Notes under the pieces: model-generated
Told to the model about the DNA's origin: nothing
Database searches by the model: none
What the model saw: only the letters and a program-made list of their open reading frames with translations
Source of the DNA: Shewanella algidipiscicola
GTDB lineage: Bacteria; Pseudomonadota; Gammaproteobacteria; Enterobacterales; Shewanellaceae
Direction of reading: 5' to 3'
Length of the DNA stretch: 64,000 bases
Assembly (NCBI RefSeq): GCF_003605125.1
Contig: NZ_QPQT01000012.1
Span: forward strand, 1-64,000
In this document: positions 8,496 to 17,639 of the stretch, in pieces
How positions within the stretch are numbered: position 1 is the first letter of the stretch
Layout: every line of letters begins with the position of its first letter
Position numbers and translations under genes: made by a program

Positions 8496-9823
8496 TGGTC
8501 ACTCTCCTCTGTGGCCGCCAATACGGCAACGGTGCGGTTGGCACGACGTAAATAGGTTTGCGCTACACGTTGAATATCATCAGGGGTGACCTTGTTGTAG
8601 GACTCGGGCGCGTTAAATAACTGAGCATAATTGCCAAAATAAAGCTCATAGGTACCTAAGGTATTGGCTTTACCATTGATGGTTTCCATCGAGCGATAGA
8701 AGTCCATCAATTTGATATTTTTAACCTTGTCTAATTCGTGCTGGCTGACGCCTTCACGCGCAACGCGGTTAATTTCGCTTATCATGCTTTTTTCTAGTTC
8801 GGTAGCGGTGATCCCTGGATTTGCCACCCCCATGACGTAAAACAAGTTAGGGTCAAAACTCATCGGCATATAGGTTTCGACTTCTATCGCCACCTGCTGC
8901 TCAACCAAGCCTTGATAGAGGCGCGAGCTATTGCCTGAGGTCAAAATAGAGGACAAGAGATCCAGCGCATAGTAATCGGCGTGGGTCGTGGCGGGCACAT
9001 GATACCCCAGCATCACGTTAGGCGTACTGACCGAGGCCTTGTGCACATAGACGCGGCGCTCACCTTTTTGCAGCGGCTCCACGGTTTTCACTTCGCGCGG
9101 CGGCGCTTGGGCTGGAATTGGCGCAAAGTACTTATTGGCTAAGGCTTTCACTTCATTGAGCTTCACATCACCCGCAATCACCACCACCGCATTATTAGGT
9201 GCATAGTAGGTCTTATGGTATTGCACTAAATCGTCTAGGGTCCAGGCGGCGATATCCGATTCATGGCCTATCACAGACCAACTGTAAGGGTGGGCTCTAA
9301 ACGCGACGCCCTTAAGCTCTTCTTGTATGGTGCGCCAGTTGGAGTTTTCTAGCCCTGTGGTGCGCTCGGAGGTCACCACGCCGCGCTCACTTTCTACCAT
9401 TTCGGCATTAATATCCAGATGCGCAATGCGATCGGCTTCGAGGTCAAAAATGGTCTCTAGCGCGCTGGCAGGAAACCAGTCGGTATACACAGTGACGTTT
9501 TCTGTGGTGTAAGCATTATTGGCTCCCCCCGCGGCTTCCATGGTTCTATCAAACATCTTAGGACCATATTTTTTTGAGCCGTTAAACATCATATGTTCGA
9601 AAAAGTGAGAAATTCCGGTAATGCCGGGGACTTCATTACGCGAGCCGACTTTCCAAAATAGGTACATGTTGGCATTGGGGATAGAAGCATCTTCCAACAC
9701 CATGATCTTCATGCCGTTATCGAGTGTAAAGCTTTGTATATCATCGACTTGTGTCGCCTGTGCGGCCGCAGCAGTACATAACACTGCTATCGACACCCCC
9801 AGCGCGATAATTGTTCGCATCAT
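8492..9823 (-). CDS. M16 family zinc peptidase, catalytic subunit, secreted
   Basis: A 443-residue protein with an N-terminal signal peptide (MMRTIIALGVSIAVLC...AQA). The inverted zinc motif His73-FFE-His77 is intact, with the downstream glutamate in ESERGVVTSERT, so the subunit should be an active metallopeptidase. The start at 9823 is preferred over an ATG 15 codons upstream because GAGGGAA precedes it and the signal peptide then begins properly. It is first in a two-gene operon with the non-catalytic lipoprotein partner. Likely role: degradation of peptides in the periplasm; substrates unknown. Confidence 0.88.
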   Translation of the reverse strand: MMRTIIALGVSIAVLCTAAAAQATQVDDIQSFTLDNGMKIMVLEDASIPNANMYLFWKVGSRNEVPGITGISHFFEHMMFNGSKKYGPKMFDRTMEAAGGANNAYTTENVTVYTDWFPASALETIFDLEADRIAHLDINAEMVESERGVVTSERTTGLENSNWRTIQEELKGVAFRAHPYSWSVIGHESDIAAWTLDDLVQYHKTYYAPNNAVVVIAGDVKLNEVKALANKYFAPIPAQAPPREVKTVEPLQKGERRVYVHKASVSTPNVMLGYHVPATTHADYYALDLLSSILTSGNSSRLYQGLVEQQVAIEVETYMPMSFDPNLFYVMGVANPGITATELEKSMISEINRVAREGVSQHELDKVKNIKLMDFYRSMETINGKANTLGTYELYFGNYAQLFNAPESYNKVTPDDIQRVAQTYLRRANRTVAVLAATEESDQ

Positions 9824-10039
9824 CAGTGGTTCCCTCGTTGCGCAACTAAAACATCCAAATTTTACCAATCCCTCAATAGACTAAGGTATCGGCACCGAAC
9901 TGACTATTAGCGGTGAAACGCCGATTAAGATCAAGTGCATAGGGAATAAACTGCACAACTTAATTGTAACTTATTGCTTTTTTGCTACTCTAATTAGCCA
10001 GAACTACTGCTTTTACCGCACGTAACATGGAGTTTAATC

Positions 10040-10744
10040 GTGTCACCTACCGCAGATGTTAACTTTGCCTACCTCAATCGCCTGAGCTGTAACACTGAGG
10101 TGCAGTTGCAACTATTAACACCGATACAACAGATAAGATTGCGCACTCGCTTGATTGGTATCGATCCCCATAATGGAGTGATCTTAGCGCTTGGGTATGA
10201 CAAACAGTGGCAAGCGGCGAAGTTACTCATCACCCAAGGACAAAATGTGGTGGTGCGTATTATCAACAGCGAAGACCCTGAGGCCAATATTTTGGCCTTT
10301 AGAAGCCAAATAAAGGCAGTGCTAAGCAGCTCAGGACGATGGTTAGTGGTTAAATACCCAAATCAATTGCAAAGCGTTACCTTGCGCCAACATGCTCGCA
10401 TTCCCATCTTTGTGGAAGCATCGCTACATAATCCAAGTCAAGATAGCTACGATGCTCTCCCCATTTCTAGCGGTTTTTTACAGGATATTTCAGTTAAAGG
10501 CGGTGGCTATATTGGTATAGGAGTCAATTCCTTAACTTTAGAACAGCGCTGTTACCTGCAAGTAAAGACCAAGCAAGAACAGCCGTTACAGGCTGTACCT
10601 ATTATCATTAAAAATATTCAAACTCCTAGCGATGACAGTGCCGAATATCAATATGGTTTTACCATCGAGGATAACGATGCAAAGGTGAAATCATTTTTAC
10701 AACAAGTCATATTAAGCCACCTTTTTCAAGAGCCTAGCTCTTAG
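10040..10744 (+). CDS. PilZ-domain-like protein (YcgR-type architecture)
   Basis: A 234-residue protein. The N-terminal half (about 1-110) resembles the YcgR-type beta domain, and the C-terminal half carries the two PilZ c-di-GMP-binding signatures: RxxxR as RQHAR (116-120) and DxSxxG as DISVKGGG (149-156). It probably binds cyclic di-GMP and modulates motility or surface behaviour; no flagellar genes are nearby. Translation starts at GTG 10040 with ATGGAG seven bases upstream. Its 3' end overlaps the convergent methyltransferase gene by 11 bp. Confidence 0.75.
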   Translation: MSPTADVNFAYLNRLSCNTEVQLQLLTPIQQIRLRTRLIGIDPHNGVILALGYDKQWQAAKLLITQGQNVVVRIINSEDPEANILAFRSQIKAVLSSSGRWLVVKYPNQLQSVTLRQHARIPIFVEASLHNPSQDSYDALPISSGFLQDISVKGGGYIGIGVNSLTLEQRCYLQVKTKQEQPLQAVPIIIKNIQTPSDDSAEYQYGFTIEDNDAKVKSFLQQVILSHLFQEPSS

Positions 10745-11384
10745 CTAGTACCATTTTGGTAAAAAAAACCACATCGTTGTCAATCACCTCTAACTGCCAC
10801 TGCAACTGCCGAGCAATCCACTCAAAGGTGGCAATGCTGTAAAAACGGATATGGGTCAAATCGTTCTTATAGTGCCAGCGGGCAAACTCCTCGGCGCCCA
10901 AGACTCGTTTAGTCATGATAGCCAGTACCCCATTAGGTTTGAGTAAGGCGTCTAATTGCTGCAGCAATGCCGCACTGTCGGCGACATGCTCAATCACCTC
11001 GGTCATGGTAATAAAGTCATATTGGCGCGCTAACAGCTCAGGATGATTAAAGTAATACAGGTCATAATTTGCCATAGTGATACCTGCATCGTCAGCCATC
11101 ACACTGATGGTTGGCCCTGGGCCACAACCAAAATCCAACCCTTGCATTGTAGGTGTCAGCCGCGGCAATAGCGGGCTCCAAGTACGGCTTAAAAAACGGC
11201 GATAGCCCAAATCGTCACTATTATTTTGATGATTATCGTAAAACGCTTTCTCGTCGGCGGCGCTGAGCAGGTACTGGTCTGGCACAGTGACCAGCTGGCA
11301 CACAGCGCAGATAACATAGGCGCGTTGCTTATCTTGATGAAATTCAGTTAAAGATGGGCTCTTACATAAAGGACAACAACTCAC
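10734..11384 (-). CDS. Class I SAM-dependent methyltransferase with N-terminal zinc ribbon
   Basis: About 216 residues. The N-terminus has two CxxC knuckles (CPLC and CAVC), followed by a Rossmann methyltransferase core with the SAM motif GLDFGCGPGP, an acidic-loop phrase FITMTEVIEHVAD and a post-motif LLKPNGVLAIMT. The GTG at 11384 is preferred because AGGA stands six bases upstream and the zinc ribbon then begins at once; an ATG at 11438 would add 18 unrelated residues. Substrate unknown. The 3' end overlaps the PilZ-like gene by 11 bp. Confidence 0.8.
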   Translation of the reverse strand: MSCCPLCKSPSLTEFHQDKQRAYVICAVCQLVTVPDQYLLSAADEKAFYDNHQNNSDDLGYRRFLSRTWSPLLPRLTPTMQGLDFGCGPGPTISVMADDAGITMANYDLYYFNHPELLARQYDFITMTEVIEHVADSAALLQQLDALLKPNGVLAIMTKRVLGAEEFARWHYKNDLTHIRFYSIATFEWIARQLQWQLEVIDNDVVFFTKMVLAKS

Positions 11385-11443
11385 GGTATTTCCTATTTCA
11401 ATGATCCACGTTAAGGGCCGCATACTCGGTATGCTCATTCGCC

Positions 11444-11794
11444 CTAAGGTTGCGGGATTTTACGCGTTTTTGCCGCCGCTTCGGCCGCTTCACGTAAATA
11501 TTTTTGTTCGCGGGTTTCGCGCTGATTAAATTCGGCTTGCGCCTTAGCCCTTTGTTCTGCTTGCCATTCGCCTGCTTCTTGACGCTGCAATACTTCTTGC
11601 TGGCGCTGCTCTGTCTCGCTCGCCGCTTGGCGCGCCTTGGCTAACTGCTCTTGCTCAGTCTGCCGCGATAGCGCCTCGGCCGTTGCGGTTTTGTCACTCA
11701 AGCTAAGATCCTCCTTGGCCATTACGGCGCCGCTGCACAGCAAACAACAGCTGATCAATATCGATGTCATGCGATGTTGTGTACGAAGCATCAT
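11444..11794 (-). CDS. Small secreted Glu/Gln/Ala-rich coiled-coil protein
   Basis: A 116-residue protein with a signal peptide (hydrophobic ILISCCLLCSGAVMA, cleavage near residue 26). The mature part is almost wholly charged and helical (RQTEQEQLAKARQAASETEQ-type), predicted as a single long helix or coiled coil. AGGAAAA precedes the two start codons (11794/11791). It lies 59 bp upstream of the methyltransferase in the same orientation and may share its transcript. No family recognised. Confidence 0.65.
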   Translation of the reverse strand: MMLRTQHRMTSILISCCLLCSGAVMAKEDLSLSDKTATAEALSRQTEQEQLAKARQAASETEQRQQEVLQRQEAGEWQAEQRAKAQAEFNQRETREQKYLREAAEAAAKTRKIPQP

Positions 11795-12383
11795 TTTTCC
11801 TCAAATCCTATGTGTGATAAACGATGAATATCAATGCGATAAATTGCCAAGCGCAGCCTAAAAACGATAGTCACTCGCTTAATATCAGCTCCCTTGTAGC
11901 CAAGAATAAACCGCTGACTTAACGTGTCGATATTACATGCTGCTTGCCCGGGATGGTAGCGGCTTATTATTGGAATAGAGTCTGTTACCCGCTGGCGCCC
12001 TTAACGCGAGCCATGGCAACTTGTCGGTTTTATTGATCGGATTGCTCAAACCCAGTAAGCGCTCAACGCCGCCACTCGTTTGGTAAAGGTCGTTAGATAA
12101 ATAAGCCTAGGGGAAAATTAAGAGAGGGGAGGAAAATAAGCCTAGAGCGCAAGATAATGGTAAGTCATATGGTGCTGAAAACCCGGTTTGGGCTTGTCAC
12201 GTCGCCAGAAACCGGTAGCCGAGTCAGTCACTGCCTCCCTGCATGGACAGTGACTGACACAGCGACCAAACCACTTGCACACAAGTGATGGCATCATTAA
12301 ACAGCAGTTCCAGCCCGATTATCGTGACCCAGTACTAAATTGTTAGTGCGGCCACGGCGATAGATCACACATTTTTAGGTCAA
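11795..12383. other. Intergenic stretch without a supported gene
   Basis: About 590 bp between two minus-strand genes. No reading frame with a ribosome site and reasonable length is seen, and no tRNA or strong terminator. It must hold the promoter of the 11444-11794 gene. A small RNA is possible but not supported. Confidence 0.4.
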
Positions 12384-13010
12384 TTAGTCATTTTGACCAT
12401 AACGTGCCCTAACTGCCACAGGCATGGCATTGAGGCGTTGCTCAACTAATGCCGCCAAGGCATCATTAAGAGGTGATACATCGGCATTAGGCGACACCGC
12501 CTTTATAGCCAGTGCAGCCGCCTCTAAGGTCGACAAGCTGTCGTCACGCTTAGCTTTTCTAATCGTGTAATGGGAAGGGGCATCAAGCTCCAGATGCAGC
12601 GCTGGGTATTGCTGTAACCAAGGGTTGAGCTGCAATAGTTTATACGCCTTACGCCAGGTACCATCGAGCAGTAACAGCACCGCATCGGATGCCACTCTCT
12701 GCTGAGTAATGCTTTGGCTATGCTCTGAGGGATAGAGTAAATATATCGGTTTATCCACACTGTCGAGATAGGCCTTGAGCGATGCAAAATCACTTGGTGT
12801 TTCTCCCACCTCGACACGCAGCGAATCCAACACGGCTTTCATTAACTTGACGCTATTTTTAGCATGTTTAACTTCGCCGGGATCTTGCAGCACAATGAGT
12901 TCAAGCGACGTCGACATGGGCCTAATATGGGCGCACAGGCAGGCATTTAACGGGTATTGGCATTGTTCACACAGGACTCGACTCACAACAGGCTCTATTT
13001 CGATAATCAC
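12384..13010 (-). CDS. tapT: tRNA-uridine aminocarboxypropyltransferase (DTW domain, TapT/YfiP)
   Basis: A 208-residue DTW-domain protein. The four cysteines at 14, 17, 24 and 26 (CEQC...CLC) form the family's N-terminal metal site; the DTW motif is DGTW (116-119) in LLLLDGTWRKAYKL, followed by the SxYxIRKAK signature. The E. coli homologue makes acp3U at position 47 of tRNAs using SAM. The start is a GTG without a strong ribosome site, so the N-terminal boundary is less certain. It stands alone, downstream of the efflux-pump gene and its terminator. Confidence 0.85.
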   Translation of the reverse strand: MIIEIEPVVSRVLCEQCQYPLNACLCAHIRPMSTSLELIVLQDPGEVKHAKNSVKLMKAVLDSLRVEVGETPSDFASLKAYLDSVDKPIYLLYPSEHSQSITQQRVASDAVLLLLDGTWRKAYKLLQLNPWLQQYPALHLELDAPSHYTIRKAKRDDSLSTLEAAALAIKAVSPNADVSPLNDALAALVEQRLNAMPVAVRARYGQND

Positions 13011-13091
13011 ACTGACGTTAAGTTTACCAAACCACGCCCCTCAGCGCGCCTATATTGAACCGTTAGTGGATACCCCTTGGGAGAATATTGA

Positions 13092-13129
13092 TAAAAAAAA
13101 GCCTGCGCTTAAGGTCACTCCACGCAGGC
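13092..13129 (-). terminator. Rho-independent terminator after the Bcr/CflA transporter gene
   Basis: The stem GCCTGCG/CGCAGGC is followed on the minus strand by a run of eight Ts. It lies about 80 bp after the transporter stop and before tapT. Confidence 0.8.
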
Positions 13130-13210
13130 AAAAGGGTTAGGTTGTCATTATCCGCGAGGGGCTATCTGCCAGCGGCAGCCTTTGGCATCAAAGGCATAGA
13201 CATAAATAAA

Positions 13211-14413
13211 TTAATGAGCATGTTGCTCTTGGTGGCAGTTGTCGAACCGGCTCATCGTCATCATGGTCAACAATACGATAGCCAATCCTCCCGTCACCAC
13301 TATCACAGCATAGGGCGCCGTTAAATCAGTTTGCTGAATGAGACCGGCAATGAGCGAGGCACCACTCATCTGAATAAACCCCAGCATCGCCGCGGCAGTA
13401 CCGGCACGCTCACCAAAAGCCGACAGCGCCATACTCGTCGCAGGGCCAAGCAATAAAGCAAAACCAATACACAAGATCATCATGGGCAACATAAAGCCAA
13501 ACGCCGCAGGCAAGCCCGTCTGTGGTCCCCATAACTGCATCGCCAACTCCAACACTGCAGCTGCCAATAAAGCCAGTAACGCTAGGATAACGGTGGGGCG
13601 ATTACCTAAACGGCTAATCACCATTGGAGCGGCAAAACAGGCAATAATATTGACCACGGCATTGAGAGCAAACAAACCACTAAAAGTCAGCTCTGACACA
13701 CCCAAACGCTCGATAAGCCATACCGGAGAGTATGATACATAACACAAAATAGCGGCCATACCAGCCATACAGGCGACGGCATAAAATAGGAAGTGAGGCT
13801 CACGCAATATCGGCTTGTAGCGAGCCCAGCGATACAGTGGCCCAGTGGTTACCGTACTGGCCGGGCGAGTTTCAGGCAGGCGATAACCCACAATCACCAT
13901 CATCAACAAACCATACAAGGCCATAAAGATAAAGGTTGAACGCCAGCCAAACTGCAATGCCAGTAATCCGCCTAGGGTCGGAGCTAAGGCAGGGATCACG
14001 CAAATAACACCATTGATATAGCTATAATAACGCGCCCCTTCTTTAGGGGTAAAACTATCGCGGATCGCACTAAAGACCACAATAGAGGTTGAACAGGCGG
14101 CTAAGCCTTGCAGCACACGAGCCAGTTGCAACCAATGGAACTCCATCGCCACCACAGCCATAAAGCTACTGACGATATAGAGCAAAATACCGCCCATAGC
14201 AACTGGGCGACGGCCGTAACGGTCTGCTAATGGACCTATCAGGATCTGCCCGACCCCCATGGCAAATAAAAACAGCACTAAGGTCGATTGCACCTGACTA
14301 GCCGATACGGCAAATTCTGCCGCCATGGTTGGCATCGAAGGCAGATAGATGTCGATGGCCAGTGGGCTGAGCACCACCATCATCATTAAAATAGGTAACA
14401 AATTACGACGCAT
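13211..14413 (-). CDS. Bcr/CflA family MFS multidrug transporter
   Basis: A 400-residue major facilitator with 12 predicted membrane segments. The N-terminus (MVVLSPLAIDIYLPSMPTM) and the loop-2 motif GPLADRYGRRPV are typical of the Bcr/CflA drug/H+ antiporter subfamily. Substrate could be bicyclomycin-like drugs, sulfonamides or peptides; this cannot be read from sequence. The C-terminus ends in a His-rich tail (CHQEQHAH). It is divergent from a LysR regulator 119 bp away, the usual arrangement for a regulator controlling an adjacent efflux pump. Confidence 0.88.
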   Translation of the reverse strand: MRRNLLPILMMMVVLSPLAIDIYLPSMPTMAAEFAVSASQVQSTLVLFLFAMGVGQILIGPLADRYGRRPVAMGGILLYIVSSFMAVVAMEFHWLQLARVLQGLAACSTSIVVFSAIRDSFTPKEGARYYSYINGVICVIPALAPTLGGLLALQFGWRSTFIFMALYGLLMMVIVGYRLPETRPASTVTTGPLYRWARYKPILREPHFLFYAVACMAGMAAILCYVSYSPVWLIERLGVSELTFSGLFALNAVVNIIACFAAPMVISRLGNRPTVILALLALLAAAVLELAMQLWGPQTGLPAAFGFMLPMMILCIGFALLLGPATSMALSAFGERAGTAAAMLGFIQMSGASLIAGLIQQTDLTAPYAVIVVTGGLAIVLLTMMTMSRFDNCHQEQHAH

Positions 14414-14532
14414 GAGGTTTCTTTAATCTCTGTAAGTTAATCGGAAGTGTGCTAGACGGGCATTTTAAATCAGTGCTGTTATGAATAGAAATGGTATAAT
14501 TTCAAAAGCTAATTTCCTTTAAGGAATATCTA

Positions 14533-15540
14533 ATGAATCTCGACAATTTGGCTCGTATCGATCTTAACTTACTGGTGATACTGCAAGTCTTACTCGAAGA
14601 ACGCAGCGTGACTCGCGCTGCCATTCGGTTACACGTCAGCCAATCGGCATTGAGTAAGAGCTTAAACCGCCTGCGAGACACCTTGGACGATCCGCTATTT
14701 ATTCGTACCGCACACGGCTTAAGACCCACCGCCCATGCCATGCACCTTGGGCAACAACTGCCCACCATGTTGCAGGGGCTTTATCAGTTGACTCAGCCGC
14801 CCAATTTCGAGCCTGCTAGCAGTAACCGCCAATTTTCTTTTGCCATGGTGGAAAGCGCCTACGAAACCCTGATCCCCTACTTTATTGGTCCGTTACTTTA
14901 TAATGCACCTAACTTGCGCCTAGACTCTTACCTCTGGCTAGAAAAGTCACTGCCTGCATTACAGCAAGGACAGATAGACTTTGGCATCACTGGCCGCGAC
15001 CTCAGCCCGCAATCGGATCTGATTATCGAGCGCCTACCCGAAGGCATTGCCCACCAAACCCTATTTAAGGATCATCAGGTCTGCCTCGTACGGCATGGGC
15101 ACCCGATCCTCGCACTCGTCAACAGTGATGCATGGAGCCTAGCCGTCTACTTAGAGATGTCTCATGTACAGGTGCGTTGCGAGGGCAATGAGTGGTGGGC
15201 ACTCGACTATTTTTTGGCTAATCTGGGCCACCGCCGTCACTTAAGCACAACGGTGCCAGACTTTTATGGTGCCGCCAGTGTTTGCGCCCATAGCGATCTT
15301 ATTTTTACCCTGCCCTCTAGCTTTGCTAGCCACGCACAGAAACTCTACCCCTTAGTGGAATTACCCTTGCCTCTGGAATTTTCGCCTTTAGCCTACGTCT
15401 TACTCTGGCATGAACGTAATAATGAGGATCCTGGACACAAATGGATACGAGAAACCATTTGCAAAAGCGTAGCGCAGGCCTTTAATCAAGCCGATGCAAA
15501 TGATTCAGCACACATTAAGCCTAATGAGCTTATCATCTGA
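14533..15540 (+). CDS. LysR-family transcriptional regulator, divergent from the efflux pump
   Basis: A 335-residue LysR-type regulator with an N-terminal helix-turn-helix (RSVTRAAIRLHVSQSALSKSLNRLRDTLDDPLFIR) and a periplasmic-binding-like effector domain. AAGGAA precedes the ATG by seven bases. It is transcribed away from the Bcr/CflA transporter gene across a 119-bp shared promoter region and is the probable regulator of that gene. About 25 extra polar residues at the C-terminus are not typical of the fold. Confidence 0.88.
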   Translation: MNLDNLARIDLNLLVILQVLLEERSVTRAAIRLHVSQSALSKSLNRLRDTLDDPLFIRTAHGLRPTAHAMHLGQQLPTMLQGLYQLTQPPNFEPASSNRQFSFAMVESAYETLIPYFIGPLLYNAPNLRLDSYLWLEKSLPALQQGQIDFGITGRDLSPQSDLIIERLPEGIAHQTLFKDHQVCLVRHGHPILALVNSDAWSLAVYLEMSHVQVRCEGNEWWALDYFLANLGHRRHLSTTVPDFYGAASVCAHSDLIFTLPSSFASHAQKLYPLVELPLPLEFSPLAYVLLWHERNNEDPGHKWIRETICKSVAQAFNQADANDSAHIKPNELII

Positions 15541-15656
15541 TATTGCAGAGTCTGCCGAGACACTCGCTGCCAGCTCGCACTAAGATTAAGCTAATTTAAC
15601 GTGATCTCTGCCGCCTAAATAGGCAGAATCAAGCCTAAGCAAATTCAGGAGAAACT

Positions 15657-16004
15657 ATGATTTATCATCAATTTCAGCAAAATCCTTTGCAACATAGGTT
15701 CACTGGCACCAAAGGGTGGTTGGCATTTGCTATCGGTTTAGTTGTGATGACATTGGTCTTGCTAGCGCTGCCCTTTATCATCTTAACCGCGGCGGTGAGT
15801 TTGGTTGTGTTAAGCGTTTTTGGGCGTTTATTTTTAAAGCGCCAACTGGCTAAGTTTCGCCAATATTCGCCAGCGCAAGATGAGATGCCTCATCAAGCTC
15901 AGCGCCGCCATACCCAAGCGGAATACTTTGAACAACAGGCGCCGTTTTCCGCTAAGCGCGCCCCTCGCCAAGGCCGAACCTTCGACCATGATCCTAATGA
16001 GTAA
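15657..16004 (+). CDS. Small membrane protein, unknown function
   Basis: A 115-residue protein preceded by GGAGAAACT. A polar N-terminus of about 20 residues is followed by one long or two tightly packed hydrophobic segments (about 22-60, GWLAFAIGLVVMTLVLLALP...SVFGRLF) and a basic, Gln/Arg-rich cytoplasmic tail. No recognised family. It is a single gene between the LysR gene and the convergent Sel1-repeat gene. Confidence 0.65.
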   Translation: MIYHQFQQNPLQHRFTGTKGWLAFAIGLVVMTLVLLALPFIILTAAVSLVVLSVFGRLFLKRQLAKFRQYSPAQDEMPHQAQRRHTQAEYFEQQAPFSAKRAPRQGRTFDHDPNE

Positions 16005-16155
16005 GTCTGTACTAGCTGAGGCCATTGGCCTCAGCTAGATGGCATAGATGCACTCAATCAGTATTTAATAGCACCAAAACTTACCTGCAAACTCACCTCT
16101 AAGCTCAAGCTATCCAAGCCAATTTATGCCCCAGCAGCCCATTAGCCTAAACGTG

Positions 16156-17580
16156 TTAAATCGGCTCAGATAATAGCTCTTTAGCCCGCTCTAGCGCCGA
16201 GACCTCGGCCTGATTATCAGTGACCGCCAGCACATTGTCGATTTGCGCCACCAATGAGCGCCATAACGGTGCGATAACCGCCAGCTCTTGTTCATTTGCA
16301 CGGGCGCGCGCCATGTTAAGCAGTGCCGCCGAGCCGACCACATCAATACGCCCCAAAATGCCATCGGCTAAGGCGATACTCAGTTCAATCATCGCCGGAA
16401 CACTGTGGCCATATTTAACCACTTGACGCAGATAACGTTCGGCCACGCTATAGTCATCACCGAGGGCATTGTCGCTATTAAGCATCTGCTGGGCTCGATT
16501 CAACATGGCGTCGAGCTGGCCTTGCTCTGCCGCTTCGGCCATCCAATGCTGACTGGCTAATGCGTCGGGCTCACACCCCTCACCTCGGGCTAACATTAAG
16601 GCTAAATGATACTGCGCATGGGGAAACCCAGCGTTAGCAGCTGTCGAAATGTAATGATAGGCTTGGCTATAGTCGCCTTGCTGATAATAGAGCACCCCAA
16701 GATTGGCCATCGCTTCAGAATGCTCTAATGCCGCAGCCGCCTGCAGATAGTGCAAGGCATCACTATGGCTGACCTCAATATGCTCGCCTCCCACCAAATA
16801 GAAATACCCCAATAAGGCCATGGCATTGGCGACACCCGCTTTAGCTGCACCGATGATCGCAGTTTCACCAGCGCTGACATCTGGCTCGCCGTTATAACCG
16901 TGCAACAGGCTAACCCCATATTCATATAAGGCGTCAATATGATGAGGCGCTGCCTGTGCAAACCAATAGGCTGCTTGCTTAAAGCTGTCTGCGCTGCGCA
17001 GGTGCTGCGCCTTAGGCTCGTCATCTTGCTCTTCTAGGGCTTGCTCTTGCTCACGCTGCATCAGGGCACGGGTTTTTAACGACATCCCCACCAAGTACTG
17101 AGCCTGATGGTCGTTTTCCATGATCGCCCGATAACATAAGTCGCGACCGGCAATCGAATCGAACGGTTCAAACTGATACTCAGGTGCTGGCCGTTGGTGT
17201 ATCAAGGGAAACAGCTCAACCACTAACCTGAGTAAGCGTTCAATTGCCCGCTGCGCCAACTCTTGCAGCGCCTCGGCGGTTAAATGGTATTTTTCCGGAT
17301 GAGCCCCTCGATTACCATCACCGCGCAGCCGATGCAGGCTTCGAGTGATACGCACATTGATCACTCGATGGCGATTCAGGGTCTCAATATGATCGTAAAG
17401 GTTAGGGCTATCAAAAATAATCTGCTGCGACTGGGCTAACTGATCCGTCAATTTATGAGTAAAACTGCGGATATGCAGCAAGGCTTGGGTAGGCACATCA
17501 CGTACGTAACTCTTGGCGATACGATAATCTTCGCCAAGCACTTGAGAAAATTCGCTCACGAGTTCGATATCGGTCAGCAC
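16156..17580 (-). CDS. DUF4145 plus Sel1-like repeat protein
   Basis: About 474 residues. The N-terminal 110 residues resemble DUF4145 (ALLHIRSFTHKLTDQLAQ, then RLRGDGNRGAHPEKYHL), a domain often linked to restriction and other nucleic-acid systems. The middle and C-terminal parts carry several Sel1-type TPR repeats (EHSEAMANLGVLYYQQGDYSQA, AQYHLALMLARGEGC), which mediate protein contacts. No signal peptide, so cytoplasmic. GTG 17580 is preferred since GGAG lies eight bases upstream; a GTG at 17589 is possible. Function unknown. Confidence 0.75.
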   Translation of the reverse strand: MLTDIELVSEFSQVLGEDYRIAKSYVRDVPTQALLHIRSFTHKLTDQLAQSQQIIFDSPNLYDHIETLNRHRVINVRITRSLHRLRGDGNRGAHPEKYHLTAEALQELAQRAIERLLRLVVELFPLIHQRPAPEYQFEPFDSIAGRDLCYRAIMENDHQAQYLVGMSLKTRALMQREQEQALEEQDDEPKAQHLRSADSFKQAAYWFAQAAPHHIDALYEYGVSLLHGYNGEPDVSAGETAIIGAAKAGVANAMALLGYFYLVGGEHIEVSHSDALHYLQAAAALEHSEAMANLGVLYYQQGDYSQAYHYISTAANAGFPHAQYHLALMLARGEGCEPDALASQHWMAEAAEQGQLDAMLNRAQQMLNSDNALGDDYSVAERYLRQVVKYGHSVPAMIELSIALADGILGRIDVVGSAALLNMARARANEQELAVIAPLWRSLVAQIDNVLAVTDNQAEVSALERAKELLSEPI

Positions 17581-17603
17581 GGCATACACTCCGTAAAACT
17601 TAC

Positions 17604-17626
17604 AAAAAAGGGCCTATTAGGCCCTT
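17604..17626 (-). terminator. Rho-independent terminator after the YciC-like gene
   Basis: The stem AAGGGCC/GGCCCTT with a five-base loop is followed on the minus strand by TTTTTTG. It lies 14 bp after the stop of the 17640-18353 gene, just ahead of the Sel1-repeat gene. Confidence 0.8.
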
Positions 17627-17639
17627 ATATAAACATTCG

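Noticed and set aside
12775-13140. Plus-strand 121-residue frame
   Set aside because: Antisense to tapT and running through the transporter terminator; no ribosome site.
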